Shown here: positions 1 to 13,165 of the stretch, piece by piece | Layout: the number at the start of each line of letters is the position of its first letter | Numbering within the stretch: position 1 is the stretch's first letter | Assembly (NCBI GenBank): GCA_949752795.1 | Contig: OX457070.1 | Span: 39,765,685-39,829,684 of the forward strand | Origin: Hyperoodon ampullatus | Lineage: Eukaryota > Chordata > Mammalia > Artiodactyla > Ziphiidae | Direction: 5' to 3' | Length of the DNA: 64,000 nt | Made by a program: the position numbers and the translations under genes | The notes under the pieces: generated by a model | Told to the model about the DNA's origin: nothing | The model's database searches: none | Seen by the model: only the letters and a program-made list of their open reading frames with translations

Positions 1-1337
1 CTTCTCAAAGATTCTTGATGCATTAATTGTCCCATGATGGTGGATGATGCAACATAAAAGGAAAAAGACTGATTGGAAATCAACATCTGATGTATATGTT
101 TTGCAGAAAAAAAATATGAAGACTAAATGTCAAGAGGCATTAAGAATAGAAAACAGAGATATGTGAGTGGGAATTTTACATTTTAATTTGATTTAATTTA
201 CGTGACTTTTGTATTGGAGCCCACTGAACTGACAGGAAATGAAGATAGCGCCTATCTGGCCTGAGATATGTGAGGCTTGTAATTGAAATTAATTATATGT
301 TCTTTACTTTTTCCATTTCCCTTTCAAAGTTGGACAGGTGGGAATGCTTTAGCTCTTAAGTTACAGAATCGGGTTCAAGCTCTGTAAATCCTTTACAGTC
401 AACCCTCAGGCTTCCAGAGAGCCCCTCCACCTCCCTCAGCCAACTCTGGCCTGAAACATTCCTTCTCGACCTCACCCTGCTTAAAATCAACTGGCCCCAT
501 CCCCAGGTCACCCTGGCTGGCTGCCCATCCACACATTTATGTCTGCCTTTTGAGTGTTTTCAGAAGTCCATTAAATTGTGCCTTGGCAAGCCAGACACCT
601 TCACCTTACCCTGAGACCCAAAGAGAGTGGGTTATCAAATTCCCTCATCAGACAGGCAAAGCCTGCATTCTTGAGCCCTGCAAAGAAGCTATGCAATTGC
701 ACAAAGTAAGATGTTAGGACTTGTAAACATGTCATACAATATTATAATATGCCTGTGGGAGCAGGGTTAAGTACAAAGGTTGGGCGGGCCTGAGGATACA
801 AAGTCTGGCCTTTCCATGGAGCTGTCTTAATGCACATTATTTTTTGGAGACAGCACGATATTGCATTAACGTCCATAAAGGGGCTGACGCCCATTCTTAA
901 ACCAGCTGGCCCCTCAATGCTCCTTGAGATGGCTGAAGCTTCAATGGCTAGAATGTCAAAGTTTAAGACCCTGACATCCTGAGTAGATCCAAAAGCCAGA
1001 ATAATTGGGGTAAAGAAACAAAAGTTCTGTCTTGGCCTTGCCTCCGAATCTTCGGGCAACTTGAAATAGACCTAGCTGATGATCCCTTTTTCTACCAAAA
1101 ATTACCCCCTAAATGTTGCTTTTGTAACAGTTGGATAGTATTTCTGGACAATAATTTCTAACCCTGGCCTATTGCTTAAGGCAGAATTAAGATGAAGTAA
1201 TGGTTGAGTAATAAGAACCACTTGCATCAACCTTATTTTTTGTCTTAGAAATCAGATAGAAATTGCTGAATTGGAGGAGGTGGATGCAATACTGGGGAAA
1301 GGCCAAGATTTTACCACACAGAACTCAATGCCTTTCT
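1..1337. other. Unique noncoding sequence
   Basis: AT-rich sequence with no recognised repeat. The 105-codon minus frame at 742-1059 lacks splice signals and family resemblance. Nothing else is supported here. Confidence 0.6.
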
Positions 1338-1385
1338 TCTCCCCTTCCCCTCCCTCCCTCCCTCCCTTCCTCCCTTCCTTCCTTT
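1338..1385. repeat. (CCCT/CCTT)n pyrimidine microsatellite
   Basis: CCCTCCCTCCCTCCCTTCCT and similar units form a pure pyrimidine run of about 48 bp. Confidence 0.95.
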
Positions 1386-1946
1386 GCATTAATCACAGTA
1401 CCATTTACCTTCTACAAGAACTCTGATAGAATTTAACACACAACACGGTTCTAGACCGGAAGTATAGCTGCATAGCAGAAAGGGGCAGTGGGGGTGGGGT
1501 GAGGTGAGGGTTAATATTTTCTAACACACAAAACAGGCAGGACTGCTCTGGACAGAGGATAATGCAAACTAGCTTTGCTGGAAATGAGCTGCAAAATACC
1601 TTCATTTGCTACTACGCTGAAACCCTGATAAAATCACAACTGTTAAGGTCATACAGTATATCAGGTGGAATCACAGTCTTTAGAACTCCATTATTAATGC
1701 AGACAACCTCACAATCAAAGAGGATGAGAGCACCATTTCCAGATGCCAATGATTTGATCCTATCTTATTTGGCTGTTTACATTTAAATAATGTGACTGTA
1801 TAAATTTAAATAATATGAACCACCAACAGATGGATCCCGGTGAAAGACTGCGCCTTCTCTGAGACCCTGAATGCACACTATAGAGTGCTTTACAATGTAT
1901 TTGAGCAGAGCTCATATGTTTAAAAAAGTGGGGTGAGGGGATCAAA

Positions 1947-1964
1947 AGAGAGAGAGAGAGAGAC
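1947..1964. repeat. (GA)n microsatellite
   Basis: A short GA repeat, about eight units, directly visible. Confidence 0.95.
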
Positions 1965-2059
1965 TCATTTCTTCTGCCATCACCGAAATAAAAGGACCAC
2001 AGCTTTAGCTGGTGTCTTACTGTACCAAGGAAATGTGCAGTCCCCTAACCTCCAGTACG

Positions 2060-2790
2060 ACGGACCCACAAGGTACCAGGCATCAAAGCATATTAAACGA
2101 TATTAACTGCGTATTTGCTTATGAACAAGATAAAAAGCTGTAGGGCCTCCAGGTTCTCAAGCTGTGAGTGGAACAGCTTTGCAATTTGCCTGCAAAACTG
2201 CATTTTGATCTTAATGAATATAAAATGGCTGCCATTAAAAGTAAAACAGATTATTTCGGGTCTTCCAGGGCCCATAGCTCTTTGCCGGCCTTGGAGGGCC
2301 ACTATGATCTTTCATTAAAATCTCACAGCAGGGCTCCCTCACCAGCAAATCAAGCCTTGCAGTCTAGGAGATTGGCTACATTTAAAAGTAATTTTCAGAA
2401 ATCTACACAGATTTTCAATTTGGTAATGAAAGCCATAAGAGAATGCAGGCAGCATTTCGTCGAATATTGTTACTGATCCAGCACTCACATTCGTTAGGAA
2501 TTAAACTGCCCCATAACTACCGCACGGATGGCAGCTTGCCATTTCGGCTGCGTTCTAATCTCTGTTTGTTAATGAGTAGCATGTGCTAATTGTTGTCGTC
2601 CTGACTGCTGAGCACTCCTTCCCTAACACACATATTTTACCTGCTCAGAGGTAGAACTTTTCACTTTGTCATCAACCTAGTTGGAACAGTGCTGGAGTTA
2701 CTGTTGCTTTGTAAAGAGAGACAGCCGAGCGTCATCAGAAAAAGCAAGAGGGAATCAAATCGGAAATTGGGTGCTCTTATTTTATTTGGA
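2060..2790. promoter_or_regulatory. Enhancer-like block with a perfect NFI palindrome
   Basis: A repeat-poor block holding TGGC-AGCTT-GCCA at 2529-2541, an exact match to the NFI full site (TGGCN5GCCA). TTAGGAATTAAACT and TGTTTGTTAATGAGTAGCAT add homeodomain and forkhead-type motifs. Several short open frames overlap on both strands, with no splice or codon signal, so I do not call a gene. Enhancer identity is inferred. Confidence 0.4.
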
Positions 2791-4454
2791 CTCATCTGTT
2801 CATTTTTTAGTCTAGCCTAAGTTTTCTAAAGTCCTTGAGCAGACACGATGTTCATAGCTTCACATTACTCCCCAGAATAGTCTGGACAAACTAACTCACT
2901 GAGGATAACTGTGGTACAATCAATTGTAGTATAAAACGAGGGAGGGGCTTACAGTAAGGAGGGATGGAAGGTGTGAAAAGTCCAAAGGATCTTATCTGCT
3001 ATCCAAAGCCACACCTAAGACCTGAAATAGAAGTGGGGCTGCCACTGGCTTTCAAAAGAAAGTTTGACCCTTCAACTCCATTCTCTATGTCCTAAAGTCT
3101 AGGAGGTGCATTATCCCAAAGAGGATAGTGCTATGGGAAGAATCCTAGGACCCCACAACAATGTGGGGAGAGAAGGCAACAAAGAGAGGGAAAATCTAAT
3201 AACTTCAGTATCCGGAGGTGTGATGCCGGCAGACACCTGAATAGATACGAACACAGAAAATAATTATGAATGAAAACATGATTGAATAGAAAAATTACAT
3301 AAATGCATCATAAGACAGAGGGGGCATTCTTGCCTTTGGGTTTCCTTATGCTTTATATAAGAACTGAGCAAAGTTATTTTTCTGAGATTCTAGAAGCAAA
3401 AATGTCAGATTATGCTTCCCTTTTGGAAATGCATTCAATAAATTTTCTTTACTTGGCAATTCTCTTTCCCTGGCACCTTTAGGGCAAAGCACTTTCCTGC
3501 ACTAAAATGTGACGGACAACAAGGGCTGCTCTCCACTTCCTCACTGACTGGGTATAAATTCTTCCTGCTGGTACAGAAAGAGTCTCCATTTAAAATAGCA
3601 GTTCTCCCTGGCAGAGCACTGGTGGCTACTGAGCATACATGCAGAAGATGTGTTTACTTGCAGGGGCCAAAGCAGGCGTCTTGTGGTTCAGTGCAAGTGT
3701 GTCTTTAGTTCCTCATGTCATACCAGAGTTTTCTTGGAGCGCCTGGGCTATGCTCCTTTGGTTTCCACAAAGTGTGGTTTTAATTGGGTGGCATGTCTAT
3801 GATTTTAAGGGAATGACACAGGGGCATCTAATAAGGTGCCAATGCTAATGTGCATTAGTGTTCTGGAGAAAACTCAGGCCAATTCCTTGTCTCTGTGGCC
3901 TCAGGAGACCAGTGGGAAATAGGTACAAACAACTTGGTAAGCAGTTTTGAATCTGTTCCACCTGTAGTTGCTATTCTAATTGCAGGAAGCATTCAAGTAA
4001 TATGTTTGAGTTTTAAACGCCCAAGTGACACTAAGGGAAATTCTGCTGAATCCTCCTGAACTCAGAAGTCTGAGACTTGTTTTATTTCACCTGTCGTCAG
4101 TTCTTCTAATATTCTCTGAGAGCTTCCAGCTACATTTTGATAACTGTGTACTGTAAGGTCTCTTTTACCATTATTTTGACTTCTGCTAAATTGTGGGCAG
4201 AGTGATGGGACATTACTAATTCTGACTCTCAAGTATTAAAATATAACAGATATTAATATCCCTCTAATTACCAGAGTGGGAAAAAAACCCTGCACTTTAG
4301 GTCATAGAAGTTAATATAATTAGTCTTCAGATAATCTAGTTAAGTTTTACTAGTTATAATGAAGTGTAATTATTTATTTGTTTTATTCCAGAAATATAAT
4401 TCTATGGGAACAAGCTTGTCCATGCTTTGTTGCTTTGACTTTATTAATTCTGCT

Positions 4455-4515
4455 GGGAAATATATTTATATGATATATGATATGATACTATATTATATAA
4501 ATATATATATATTAG
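4455..4515. repeat. AT-rich low-complexity stretch
   Basis: Repeated ATAT/ATGATAT units over about 60 bp, including ATATATATATAT near 4500. Confidence 0.9.
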
Positions 4516-4661
4516 ATGGACGATTTTATTTTAAAAATTGAATGAAAGATAAAACATTTATGGCCTTTTAAAGGGAGATAATAAAAATTTTCAAATAGTA
4601 CTTTTATTGCATTATGAACTAGTTTTTTGCCCTATCCCTACTTTGGAAAGTACATTGATAT

Positions 4662-4786
4662 GCCAGATACGGCATTTTTAGTTTTCTATTACAATTGTTT
4701 TTTGAAACTAAATGTTTAAAAAAATAATTGCCAGATATGGCATTTTTAGTTTTCTATTACAATTATTTTTTTAAACTAAATGTTAA
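4662..4786. repeat. 68-bp tandem duplication
   Basis: Two copies, at 4662-4729 and 4730-4786, each start GCCAGATA[C/T]GGCATTTTTA and continue TTTTCTATTACAATT and AAACTAAATGTT. They differ by a few substitutions and a shortened end in the second copy. Probably a replication-slippage duplication in AT-rich DNA. Confidence 0.93.
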
Positions 4787-7208
4787 AGCTAAAACAAAAT
4801 TTAGGGGGAGCAGAAATATGTAGTGGTTGTTTGAGAGCACACATCTAAAATTCACACTTCTCTTAAAATTTCATTCTTTAATATAGAGGTCTAAGACAAG
4901 ATTTAAGGTCTACGCCAAGATTCAAGGTCTACATAAAATTTGCTCTTAAAAAACTTTTAGAATATTGTAGACTGTTTTGATCAAGTAAAGTTTTTTGTTT
5001 CTCTTTGACATTATAATATACTACATTGTAAGACTGCTCTAACAAATGGCTTGAAGTACAACGTTCTAGTACATGCATATACTTTTGTATTTACTTAAAT
5101 GGACCTCATGGACTCAGTCCCCAAGTGACAAATGTGTTTAGTTCCCAAAGTTAATTGGTAAATTGCTTTAGAATTTGTAATTAATTTCTCTACTAAAACA
5201 ACACTTAAATAACAGTTTGGTTCCAAAGCCTAAAAAACAAATTTGTCATCATGTAGCTGAGCTAAAATTCAAACTGCTTTGTCTTTGTCTTATGGTTCCA
5301 AGAAACAGAAAAGTCTGAAATAATTGGATGAGCTTATAAGGGACCAGTGAAAGGAAGATGTGGAGAGGAGCATGGTTTCCCATTTTCCTGTTCAGAGCTT
5401 GAGTTCTCCCACCTGTACAGACAAAGGACCCTAGACCCAGGCTCACCCCCAGATATCTATGGCCTCACACTGCCCCAAACTCTGTAGCTCCTGAACCAAG
5501 GCTGTGCAAATCCACAAAGTTTTCCTGATTCCAAAATCAACTGCCTCCCATCCAACCTCCCAGCCCTCTAATCACATTCCAAATGCTTTTAACTAGAAGT
5601 TGGGAGGGATGAGGAGCAAAGACAAGTAAGAGGCAACGAAGAACCCACATTTCCAGGTGGGCTCTTCCGCTTCAGGTTTGAACAAAGAAGTTCAGTAACT
5701 GAGCGCTCACTACAATACGGGTATCCAACCCATGCAGAACACTGGTTAACGGCAGCGTTACGAGGCACTCCTGTCCACCCCACCACCACCATGCACAATC
5801 CTGTAGTAGAAGCCTAATGTGACCATGAAGAGCAAGTAGGCAGTTTACCAAGGGAGCTGGGACAGGCAGCAGTGAGTGTTGATGCCTGGGCATTAGGGCC
5901 ACAAAGAATCCTGCTGAATATTTTCACTATGTTCTCCTGCCTGAGGTTCTCAGTAATATGCATTCTATAAATGCAGAATGGACTTCTGTCTTGAGCAGAA
6001 AGTAAAGCACTTGATGAGTGCCATTCTATGGTTCCAGCTTATCAGAGCCAATAAAGGTCCTAGAAGTGACATTTAAATAAAATAGAATCCAACAAGAAAG
6101 ATGGAAGGAAAAATATTTCTGAGGAGCCAGAGGCAATTAGAATCTGGTGCCAAGAGGGTAAAATGAAGGAATTTTGGACTGGCAGGATCATGTAATACAT
6201 ATGGAGTTACTTCCATGGACGATGAATGCAGACTTCCTGTAAAGGCAGTAACAACCTCCCTCCCATTCCACACGAAATAAGAAGAAACCTCAGGACAGTC
6301 ACATTGGACGAGTTTTATCAGCTTCTCCAAGAGGCAGAGGTGAAGGGAAGGAGTGGTTGGCTCTCTACTAAGTGGTCCATGGGTTTATGTTTAGATCTTA
6401 TGTGACTAAAAGGGATGCATGTTTTTCCCTGGGATTTAAATGCAAAACGTGTGGAAAGATCCCACTCTCTTCTGTGATTATATGTGATAATCAATGCTGC
6501 CTCTATGAGATCTGGTCACTGCTTACCCATGGCCACAAAGATGGAAGCAAGAAGCTAAAGGGCCTGGGCATACAGGTGGTAAACATCTGTCTCTAATTTT
6601 AGTTGAGAATCCAAGGGGGCTTTAGGAAATACCCAGGTGGCAGGAAAGAGGATTTTTTTTTCCTACACCTTCTAACGGTAGAAAGAGAGTCTTCTGCACA
6701 GGGAGAAGTTGTCCTTTGAAGATTGAAGAAATGCATGTGGACAAAAATACCATAGCCAAGCCAAGCATGCTTAAACTTGAATTCAGAAAGGTAAAAACTA
6801 AATGAAGCTTTAAAACCTGGTACTGGGCTGTATTGAGAGATGTGATTTGGAGAGTATTAAACTGTAAATGAGTTGGCCGGGACTTTTCAGAAGAAAAGAG
6901 CAAAGCTGGGTAGACATCATGTATTTTTCTTATATGTCTATATATAACGTTTAACAGACTAAAAATAATACATTGAATGTGTGACTTTAATACGAAAAGC
7001 TAAATATGACCCTAGACCTATATCAAGGCTTGTGAGATGTGGGCTCTTGCCTAGTAGTACCCACCAAATTATCTGTGCTCCTTCCCCAGCTCCCTTCTTT
7101 CCAATCTGCTCTAGACCAACACTTGTGATTTACAATGTGATAAAAAGAAGTTACTAGAAAAAGAAAAAATTTTTAAAAACATACAAAATTCAAGCCTCAA
7201 TCTTTATT

Positions 7209-7420
7209 TTTTTTAAATTTTTTTTTTTTGCGGTATGCGGGCCTCTCACTGTTGTGGCCTCTCCCGTTGCGGAGCACGGGCTCCGGACGCGCAGGCCCAG
7301 CGGCCATGGCTCACGGGCCCAGCCGCTCCGCGGCATGTGGGATCTTCCCGGACCGGGGCACGAATCCGTGTCCCGTGCATCGGCAGGCGGACTCTCAACC
7401 ACTGCGCCACCAGGGAAGCC
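7209..7420 (-). mobile_element. CHR-type tRNA-Glu SINE, minus strand
   Basis: The copy has the same structure as the other two, in reverse orientation. The tRNA-like head with A and B boxes is at the right end and the tail appears as a T-rich stretch at 7209-7230. A 14-bp target-site duplication, CCTCAATCTTTATT, is found at 7195-7208 and 7421-7434. The open frames at 7190-7530 are generated by this element. Confidence 0.93.
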
Positions 7421-8214
7421 CCTCAATCTTTATTATTAGAGTCAACATACATAAAATTATTTTTGTCAAACTGCTTTAAAAGTTTTGGCGGGCTTACCTT
7501 CCATTTCCGTACTCACCTTTTTGCAAACCAGTAACACACAGCTCACAGGCCGGCATTGTTCTGTCAGCCACATTTTGAGAGAGTTTGTAACACGGATGTG
7601 GTTTTAGTACTTTATACCAAGAAGGAATGGGCATGAATGGCTCTGATAAAGACCTCTGATAGAATACATTTCAGTGAGGTTAAAAGAAGAGGGAACTCAA
7701 AGTGGCATCATTTCAGAAGAGGAATGACTACCCATCCCATGCTTTCCTAACTAACACAGACCACAAAACTAACAGAGTAACGGGGAACTTTTCTCTCAAA
7801 GAGTTGCCAAAAGACTTCCAAATGAAGATCTTCTGATAAGTTCTTGGCTTGCCTTCTGCCAGACGCATCCCTGAGAAGATGAGAGATCAATTTGCAAATA
7901 CTTTATTTTGAATTTATTTTGACCACCGAGGAAGGTTTGGTCGGTGAGCTAAAACTGATGAGAAAGTTGAAAGGAAGTAATGTGTCATCTTAAAGTCTAT
8001 TAAAATCACAGAAAAATAATTCTGGTCATAGGTATTTTATATCCTAGAATTTAGCAAAGCAGGCATCAAACTAGAGAAAATATAGATATGATCCTATGGC
8101 TAAATAATTTTAAAGGGAAAATAAGCCTATTTAAAAAATTCTGACAAAATAATCACAGATTATTCCAAAGGTATTTAAAAAAACAACATAACATGAAAGG
8201 AACATTCTTTTTCT

Positions 8215-8885
8215 CTTTTTAAAGCTATTGAATGCAGAATATAAAGGGACATATGCCCCAAATGGAAGGCTGAAAACATGATGGGGAACCAATATAAAAA
8301 GTCTTTAAGAATGTTGTCAGGAGGGCTGAAGCTTGCCTATAGGTTGAAAAACTGCCAAGGACAACAGAAAGCTATTTTAAGCTCTGTTTATAAAGAAGAA
8401 CAAAGGGATAGGTACATTGATTGGGGCACACAGCAAAATGTTAACAGATGTCAGAGAGAAAACAGAACCATTCAACTCCTATTTTGATTCTATGGTCTCT
8501 ATCACAAAGAATGATCTTCAGGCTGGAGAGGGCAGAGCAAACAGAGTTAAGACGGAACCAGGGCCCAAGATAAGTTAAGACTAACTAAAATATAACCTAG
8601 CTGCTTCAAATGAGTTCAAGGCTCCAGGTCAGACAAACTGTCTCTAAGGTTACTGAAAGAATCTAAAAAAAGCTCCAGATGCAATTGCGGAAATCCTACC
8701 AATGGTTTATTAGAAATATGGTCTAATCATGGATGACCAGGGATTAGTGTGATCTACAAAAGAAAAAATAACTTTTAGTTTGCAAAACCAGAAAAATATC
8801 CAGAATATGGATAGCAAAATTCACAGAATGTGACTCTAGCAAAATTCTAGAACAGATTATCATGCATAGGTTGTAGTGATAACCT
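8215..8885 (+). mobile_element. L3/CR1-like LINE fragment
   Basis: The sequence resembles the reverse transcriptase region of ancient CR1/L3 LINEs. The diagnostic stretch is AGCAAAATTCTAGAACAGAT near 8840-8860, preceded by CCAGATGCAATTGCGGAAAT near 8674. A 69-codon open frame at 8278-8487 probably reflects the LINE frame. The copy is heavily decayed. I recognise the family by resemblance only. Confidence 0.55.
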
Positions 8886-9389
8886 TAAACTAGCACAGGC
8901 TCATTCCAGATCATATTAATCTCTTCCTCCCTTCCTTCTTCTTTCCCTATGAATCTCACTTCCTTTTTACCTTTCCGTCATTTTTCTGGGCTTCTTTTCT
9001 GTTTTATAGAATGATTAGCCAAATAGTTTGGGGAAATGATTCTGTTCCATAAAGACATTTAACACATTACTGTAGAGTATAGTAGACTGAAAAAAACGCC
9101 AGTGTAATTAGGGTGACTCAAAACTGGTTAAACAAATGTTCCCAAAGAATGCTTGCTAATTAATTGGGGGCAACCTGGAGAGTTCTCTAGTAATGTGCCC
9201 TTCGGACTTCATTTCACCCCTTTGTTCTTTCTCTTCTCCTTGTAAAAAGCTTTGCTCTAGGACTTGCCATATTCCATGAAAATATATGCTCTGATGTTTG
9301 TCTCAATTAGATTCCACAAATATGCGTTTGGTGGAATGTATGAATCCAAATGGGTCCCGGCAATATGAGCTGGTAAGATCCAACACTTC

Positions 9390-9985
9390 CCTTTAAGAAG
9401 CTTGTAGTTTAATGGGGAAATAAGGGAGTAAGTCAGCAGTTACAATGCAGTGTAACTCAGAAAGAAGGGGATAAGCATTTGTTGTGTCCCAACTTTTCTT
9501 CTAGACACTATGCTAAGGACTTTACGTATTTCATCAAATTCCCTCAGAAATGATATGAGGTAGCTTTGATTATCCCAGGTATTGATGAACATGACCAAAA
9601 CCCAGAGAGATCAATTAACATGTCCCAGCTCAGACCTCAAGTCAGACATGGAGCCAGAATTCAAAGTCAGGCCACTGGATTCCAAAGCCTGTGCTCTGTT
9701 ATACCCCACAACCAAAGCATTTGAGTCAGGAAGAAGGTAGGCTCATTTCCAGCAAAGAAGGGTTCCCTGAGTGTTCTGGAGATGGAATGCCACCCAGGAA
9801 AATTTCCCAGAGGAGGGGAAGCCTAGCCTGAGAGAGATACAGATGTTAGCCACAGAGGTTGTCAGAGTGTTGAGGAAGAACTTTTAGGCAGACAGAATGA
9901 CATGTATGAAATTAATAAGGCTTGAAACCATGGGAGTGCATTAGGGGGCATGTTAAGATGCGTGTGCCAATATCTGGGGAATGTG
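9390..9985 (+). repeat. Ancient repeat interrupted by a MIR
   Basis: The flanks at 9390-9460 (AAGAAGCTTGTAGTTTAATG) and 9716-9985 (CAAAGAAGGGTTCCCTGAGT and later text) look like two parts of one widespread old mammalian repeat, with a MIR between them. The family name is uncertain. Confidence 0.4.
9465..9715 (-). mobile_element. MIR SINE, minus strand
   Basis: The plus strand shows the reverse-complement MIR order: CTAGACACTATGCTAAGGAC, then ATATGAGGTAGCTTTGATTA, then AACCCAGAGAGATCAATTAA, then GGAGCCAGAATTCAAAGTCA. MIRs are ancient tRNA-derived SINEs shared by all mammals. The copy is nearly full length. Confidence 0.8.
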
Positions 9986-10046
9986 GGAGGAGTCAGGTTA
10001 TAGCAAAACACAAAGCCAAATAGCGAGGTGATAGCAGGCTCACATT

Positions 10047-10145
10047 CTCTGCCTCTGTTTCTATCTCTGCCTCTGTTTCTATCTCTTTCTGTCTCTGTCT
10101 CTGTCTGTCTCTCTCCCTCTCTCTCTCACACACACACACACACAA
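10047..10145. repeat. Compound CT/CTGT/CA microsatellite
   Basis: Two copies of the 18-mer CTCTGCCTCTGTTTCTAT lead into CTGT and CT runs and then about ten CA units. Confidence 0.95.
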
Positions 10146-10774
10146 AGAGAACAGAAATTTTATAAATGTGTATTATTAAAAATTCATGATTACAAAATGT
10201 GAAGTTCCAGTGCATCAAGTTTCCTCACTACTTTATTTTTCTTACGTGTTATTATCTGACAGATTCCTAACTTTCAATGTTCTCCTTCTCTCTACTTCAA
10301 TTTTTCCTCTATACATTCAGCAGATGTGCTTCTATTTACACATGAAATGAGTTCTTGCAAAGTTGTGTGATTCTTTCTTTTGCAGTAAATGAAATACCAC
10401 ATTATAGATACTAGGGAAGTTCCCTTTTAAAGGAACCTTATGACAAATTGCTTTGGAAAGCAAATGATGACCCTATAACCAATCTTTCTCTAAACCTAGA
10501 TTTCCGTATATCAGATTTGACTAAAAAAGATACATCTATACTTTATTTTTACATCTGTCTGCTTGCAGTACTGCAACATAATAGTATGCCAATTTGAAAT
10601 AACGTAATTTTTATACTTTTTCATTTCACACAATGCAATCTTAGAAAAATCTATTATATTCTATATCATACTCATACATGCTTTCTTTTCCTTAGTGGAA
10701 CTTTAGAATTTTCTTCCCCCTGAGTTTGGGGAGGTTGGCAGTAAGCTGCAAAGTTAGATAATCATCATGTACAG

Positions 10775-10965
10775 GGCAATTATAATGTGCTGTGTCTGGT
10801 GCAAAGTAGTTTGTATGCATTTTTACAAGGGACTTCTGAGGTATGAAAAATTACCTTGACCACTTTACAAGTTAGCAAACTGAGGATCAGAGAAGTTGAA
10901 GAACTTCTACAGGTGTCCAAGCTGTGCTCCAATCCAAGTTAGTCTGACTTCAGAGCCACAAAAGT
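10775..10965 (-). mobile_element. MIR SINE fragment, minus strand
   Basis: The reverse-complement MIR order is visible: GTGCTGTGTCTGGTGCAAAG, then the core-like CTTTACAAGTTAGCAAACTG followed by AGGATCAGAGAAGTTGAAGA. The copy is diverged. Confidence 0.7.
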
Positions 10966-12537
10966 AACTATTATTGTATGTATCCTCTTATTACTGGAAT
11001 GATGAATATGAAGAAAAATTTTGTTCTTACAGGAGGTGACAAAGCTTTTGCTGGATGTTGGTGGTAAAAAGAGCATTTTTATGAGAATTAAAATAGATTC
11101 TAGCAGTTTCTCTACTGTCAGTTGCCTGGACAAAACATTGTCTTGCTCAGGCCTCAGTTTCTTCATCTGTGAAATGTTACTCCTAAGTTCTTCTCTGCCA
11201 GCCACATGAAGGTTCTACTGTCCTACAACGAGACACTGCATATACCCAGTGCCCCCCCTCCTTTTTTCTATTTGTTTTACTAGAAAGTGAGTTCAGATTA
11301 ACATTTGTCTAACAAGGAAACCCTTTCCCTGGCTAATTAAAAATTCAACAATTTCAAAGAAGAAAATGGGGAAAAAAATCAATTCTACCTTTTTGGCTGC
11401 TATGGGTCAGGACACTATCCCCAGGCAGCATTGTTTTTAAACCAAAGATCTTTCATCAGTGAAAAAAGACTCTTAGAGGGAAGACTCACATCTTTTCTGA
11501 TTTGGCCAGACCCTGGTTTTGAAAAAGCATGAAGAGTTTCAGAGATGAAAGTCTTGAGCCCACTCCCTGCTGTTCACCAAGTCAGTGCCAAGGACAGCCC
11601 CCTCCCTCTGTAACATGCCCTTTGTCCCCAGTACCTCAGAGCATAGGCCGTCCCAACTTGATCATTCACCAAGAGAAAAGAACAGCTTTTGATTACCTCT
11701 CTTTTGCCTCTTTTCTTTTATGATCAAGGTGACTTATAAACAGCTGCAATAAAAATGATTTTTTTTTCATAAGCGTCTTCTCAGTAATGTCTCCGAGAAA
11801 GCAGAGGCTAAAAGATACGTGACATTCATAGATTTTTGTCCCTGAAGCCACAAAAGCCATACAAGCAATTTCTTCATTTGACCAAAATGAATGGTCACCA
11901 CAAAAACAAATGTAACTTTGGTATCCCTGATTTGGCTGAGACAGCTTAAGGGCTCAAACTTAATAAACTTCTGACCGATTAGGATCTCAGTACAGGCTGC
12001 ATCATCCTGTCAGAGCTGATAGCCAAGTCCAAACCACAGGCACAGAGTTGCCCTTGATCCATGACCTTAGCATACAAAGTAACGGGATAGGGAATGTCAT
12101 AGGACTCCCAAGAAAGGAACTCTGAAGACAGTGTTTGTTTTGCTTGGTGGTCTTTTACAAAAGACAATTAATCATTAAGACTAGATTGATGCTAAATAAA
12201 ACACCCAACAGTAAAAGCACATTTCTGTATTCCAAAGGCCCAAGAAAAGCTGTGCCGAAGAAGGGATTAGCTACTATCAGATGATATTATGACTGGATTA
12301 ATGATGTTTCACATTCACTATATTTATAAAAAAGAAGGGAAAAAAAGAACGTGAATCTTTTAAGGAGCAGTAAGTGATTTCTATAAACCTTAAAAGCTAA
12401 AAGAAAACTCATTAAAAAGAGGACGGTAGTTACAATAGTATATTATTTATAAATCCTTAATTGGAGTATTTTTTCTTTTAAAAATAGCTCTACATTTCAG
12501 GTAACTTGCTGTTAACATATTCTGTGGACTGTGAGCA

Positions 12538-12600
12538 ATGTGTGTGTGTATGTATGTGAGTGTGTGTGCCTGTGTGTGTCAGAGAGAGACAGAGACAGAA
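12538..12600. repeat. Imperfect (TG)n, then GA-rich
   Basis: TGTGTGTGTATGTATGTGAG followed by more TG units and AGAGAGAGACAGAGACAG. Confidence 0.93.
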
Positions 12601-13085
12601 AGTCTCCTGTTTGGATGCTTTATATTCCACAAGGTATTTTAAACCATTCTTATTTTAGGCAATTCTTTTTGTAATAGATACACTAAAGGTGATCATTTTA
12701 TTTTATTGCTAGTCATTGCTGACTGAAATATTTTGCCAGATGAAAGTAATTACTATGACTACATTACTTTTCTAACCTGTCTGTGTATTGAATCCCAGGT
12801 ACTCATAGTACGAAATTCTGTTACCCTGTTTAAAAAGAAAAGCCATATGATATACTGTGCTCTGATCTTAACTTATATAGAGACATACAATGGTTATTCA
12901 GTTTTTTTTTTAATGTCTGTATCTTTACATCTCCGGAGATTGCAGGAAGACTCTAACCTTGTGTAAAAATATAAAGATAAGAAAAACAGATGATGCGATA
13001 GCAAACGTCAGTATTATAAGAAAGGAAATGCAACAGATCATTTTAGGTCAATTATAATAAAGAAAAGTGATCCATATCATATCCA

Positions 13086-13165
13086 GTGAAGGAAGGACAG
13101 AAGGATAGAAAGGAAAGTAGAAAGAAGGAAAGGAAGGAAGGAATGGAGGGAGGTAGGAGACACGG
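13086..13165. repeat. GAAGGA-type purine microsatellite
   Basis: AAGGAAGGACAGAAGG-type units make a nearly pure purine strand over about 80 bp. The open frame across it is low-complexity and not a gene. Confidence 0.93.

Larger units (their letters stand above)
2791..7190. other. Unique noncoding sequence with low-complexity parts
   Basis: Apart from the AT stretch and the 68-bp duplication, I see no gene or recognised repeat. Minus-strand open frames at 5249-5902 and 6073-6903 are short and overlapping, with no coding signature. Confidence 0.55.

Noticed and set aside
7209..7420. Possible tRNA-Glu gene from the A and B boxes
   Set aside because: The tRNA-like part does not complete a cloverleaf and continues into the SINE body; this holds for all three copies.
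13086..13165. CRISPR-like or regular spaced repeats
   Set aside because: Simple purine microsatellite without spacers; nothing CRISPR-like is expected or seen in this genome type.
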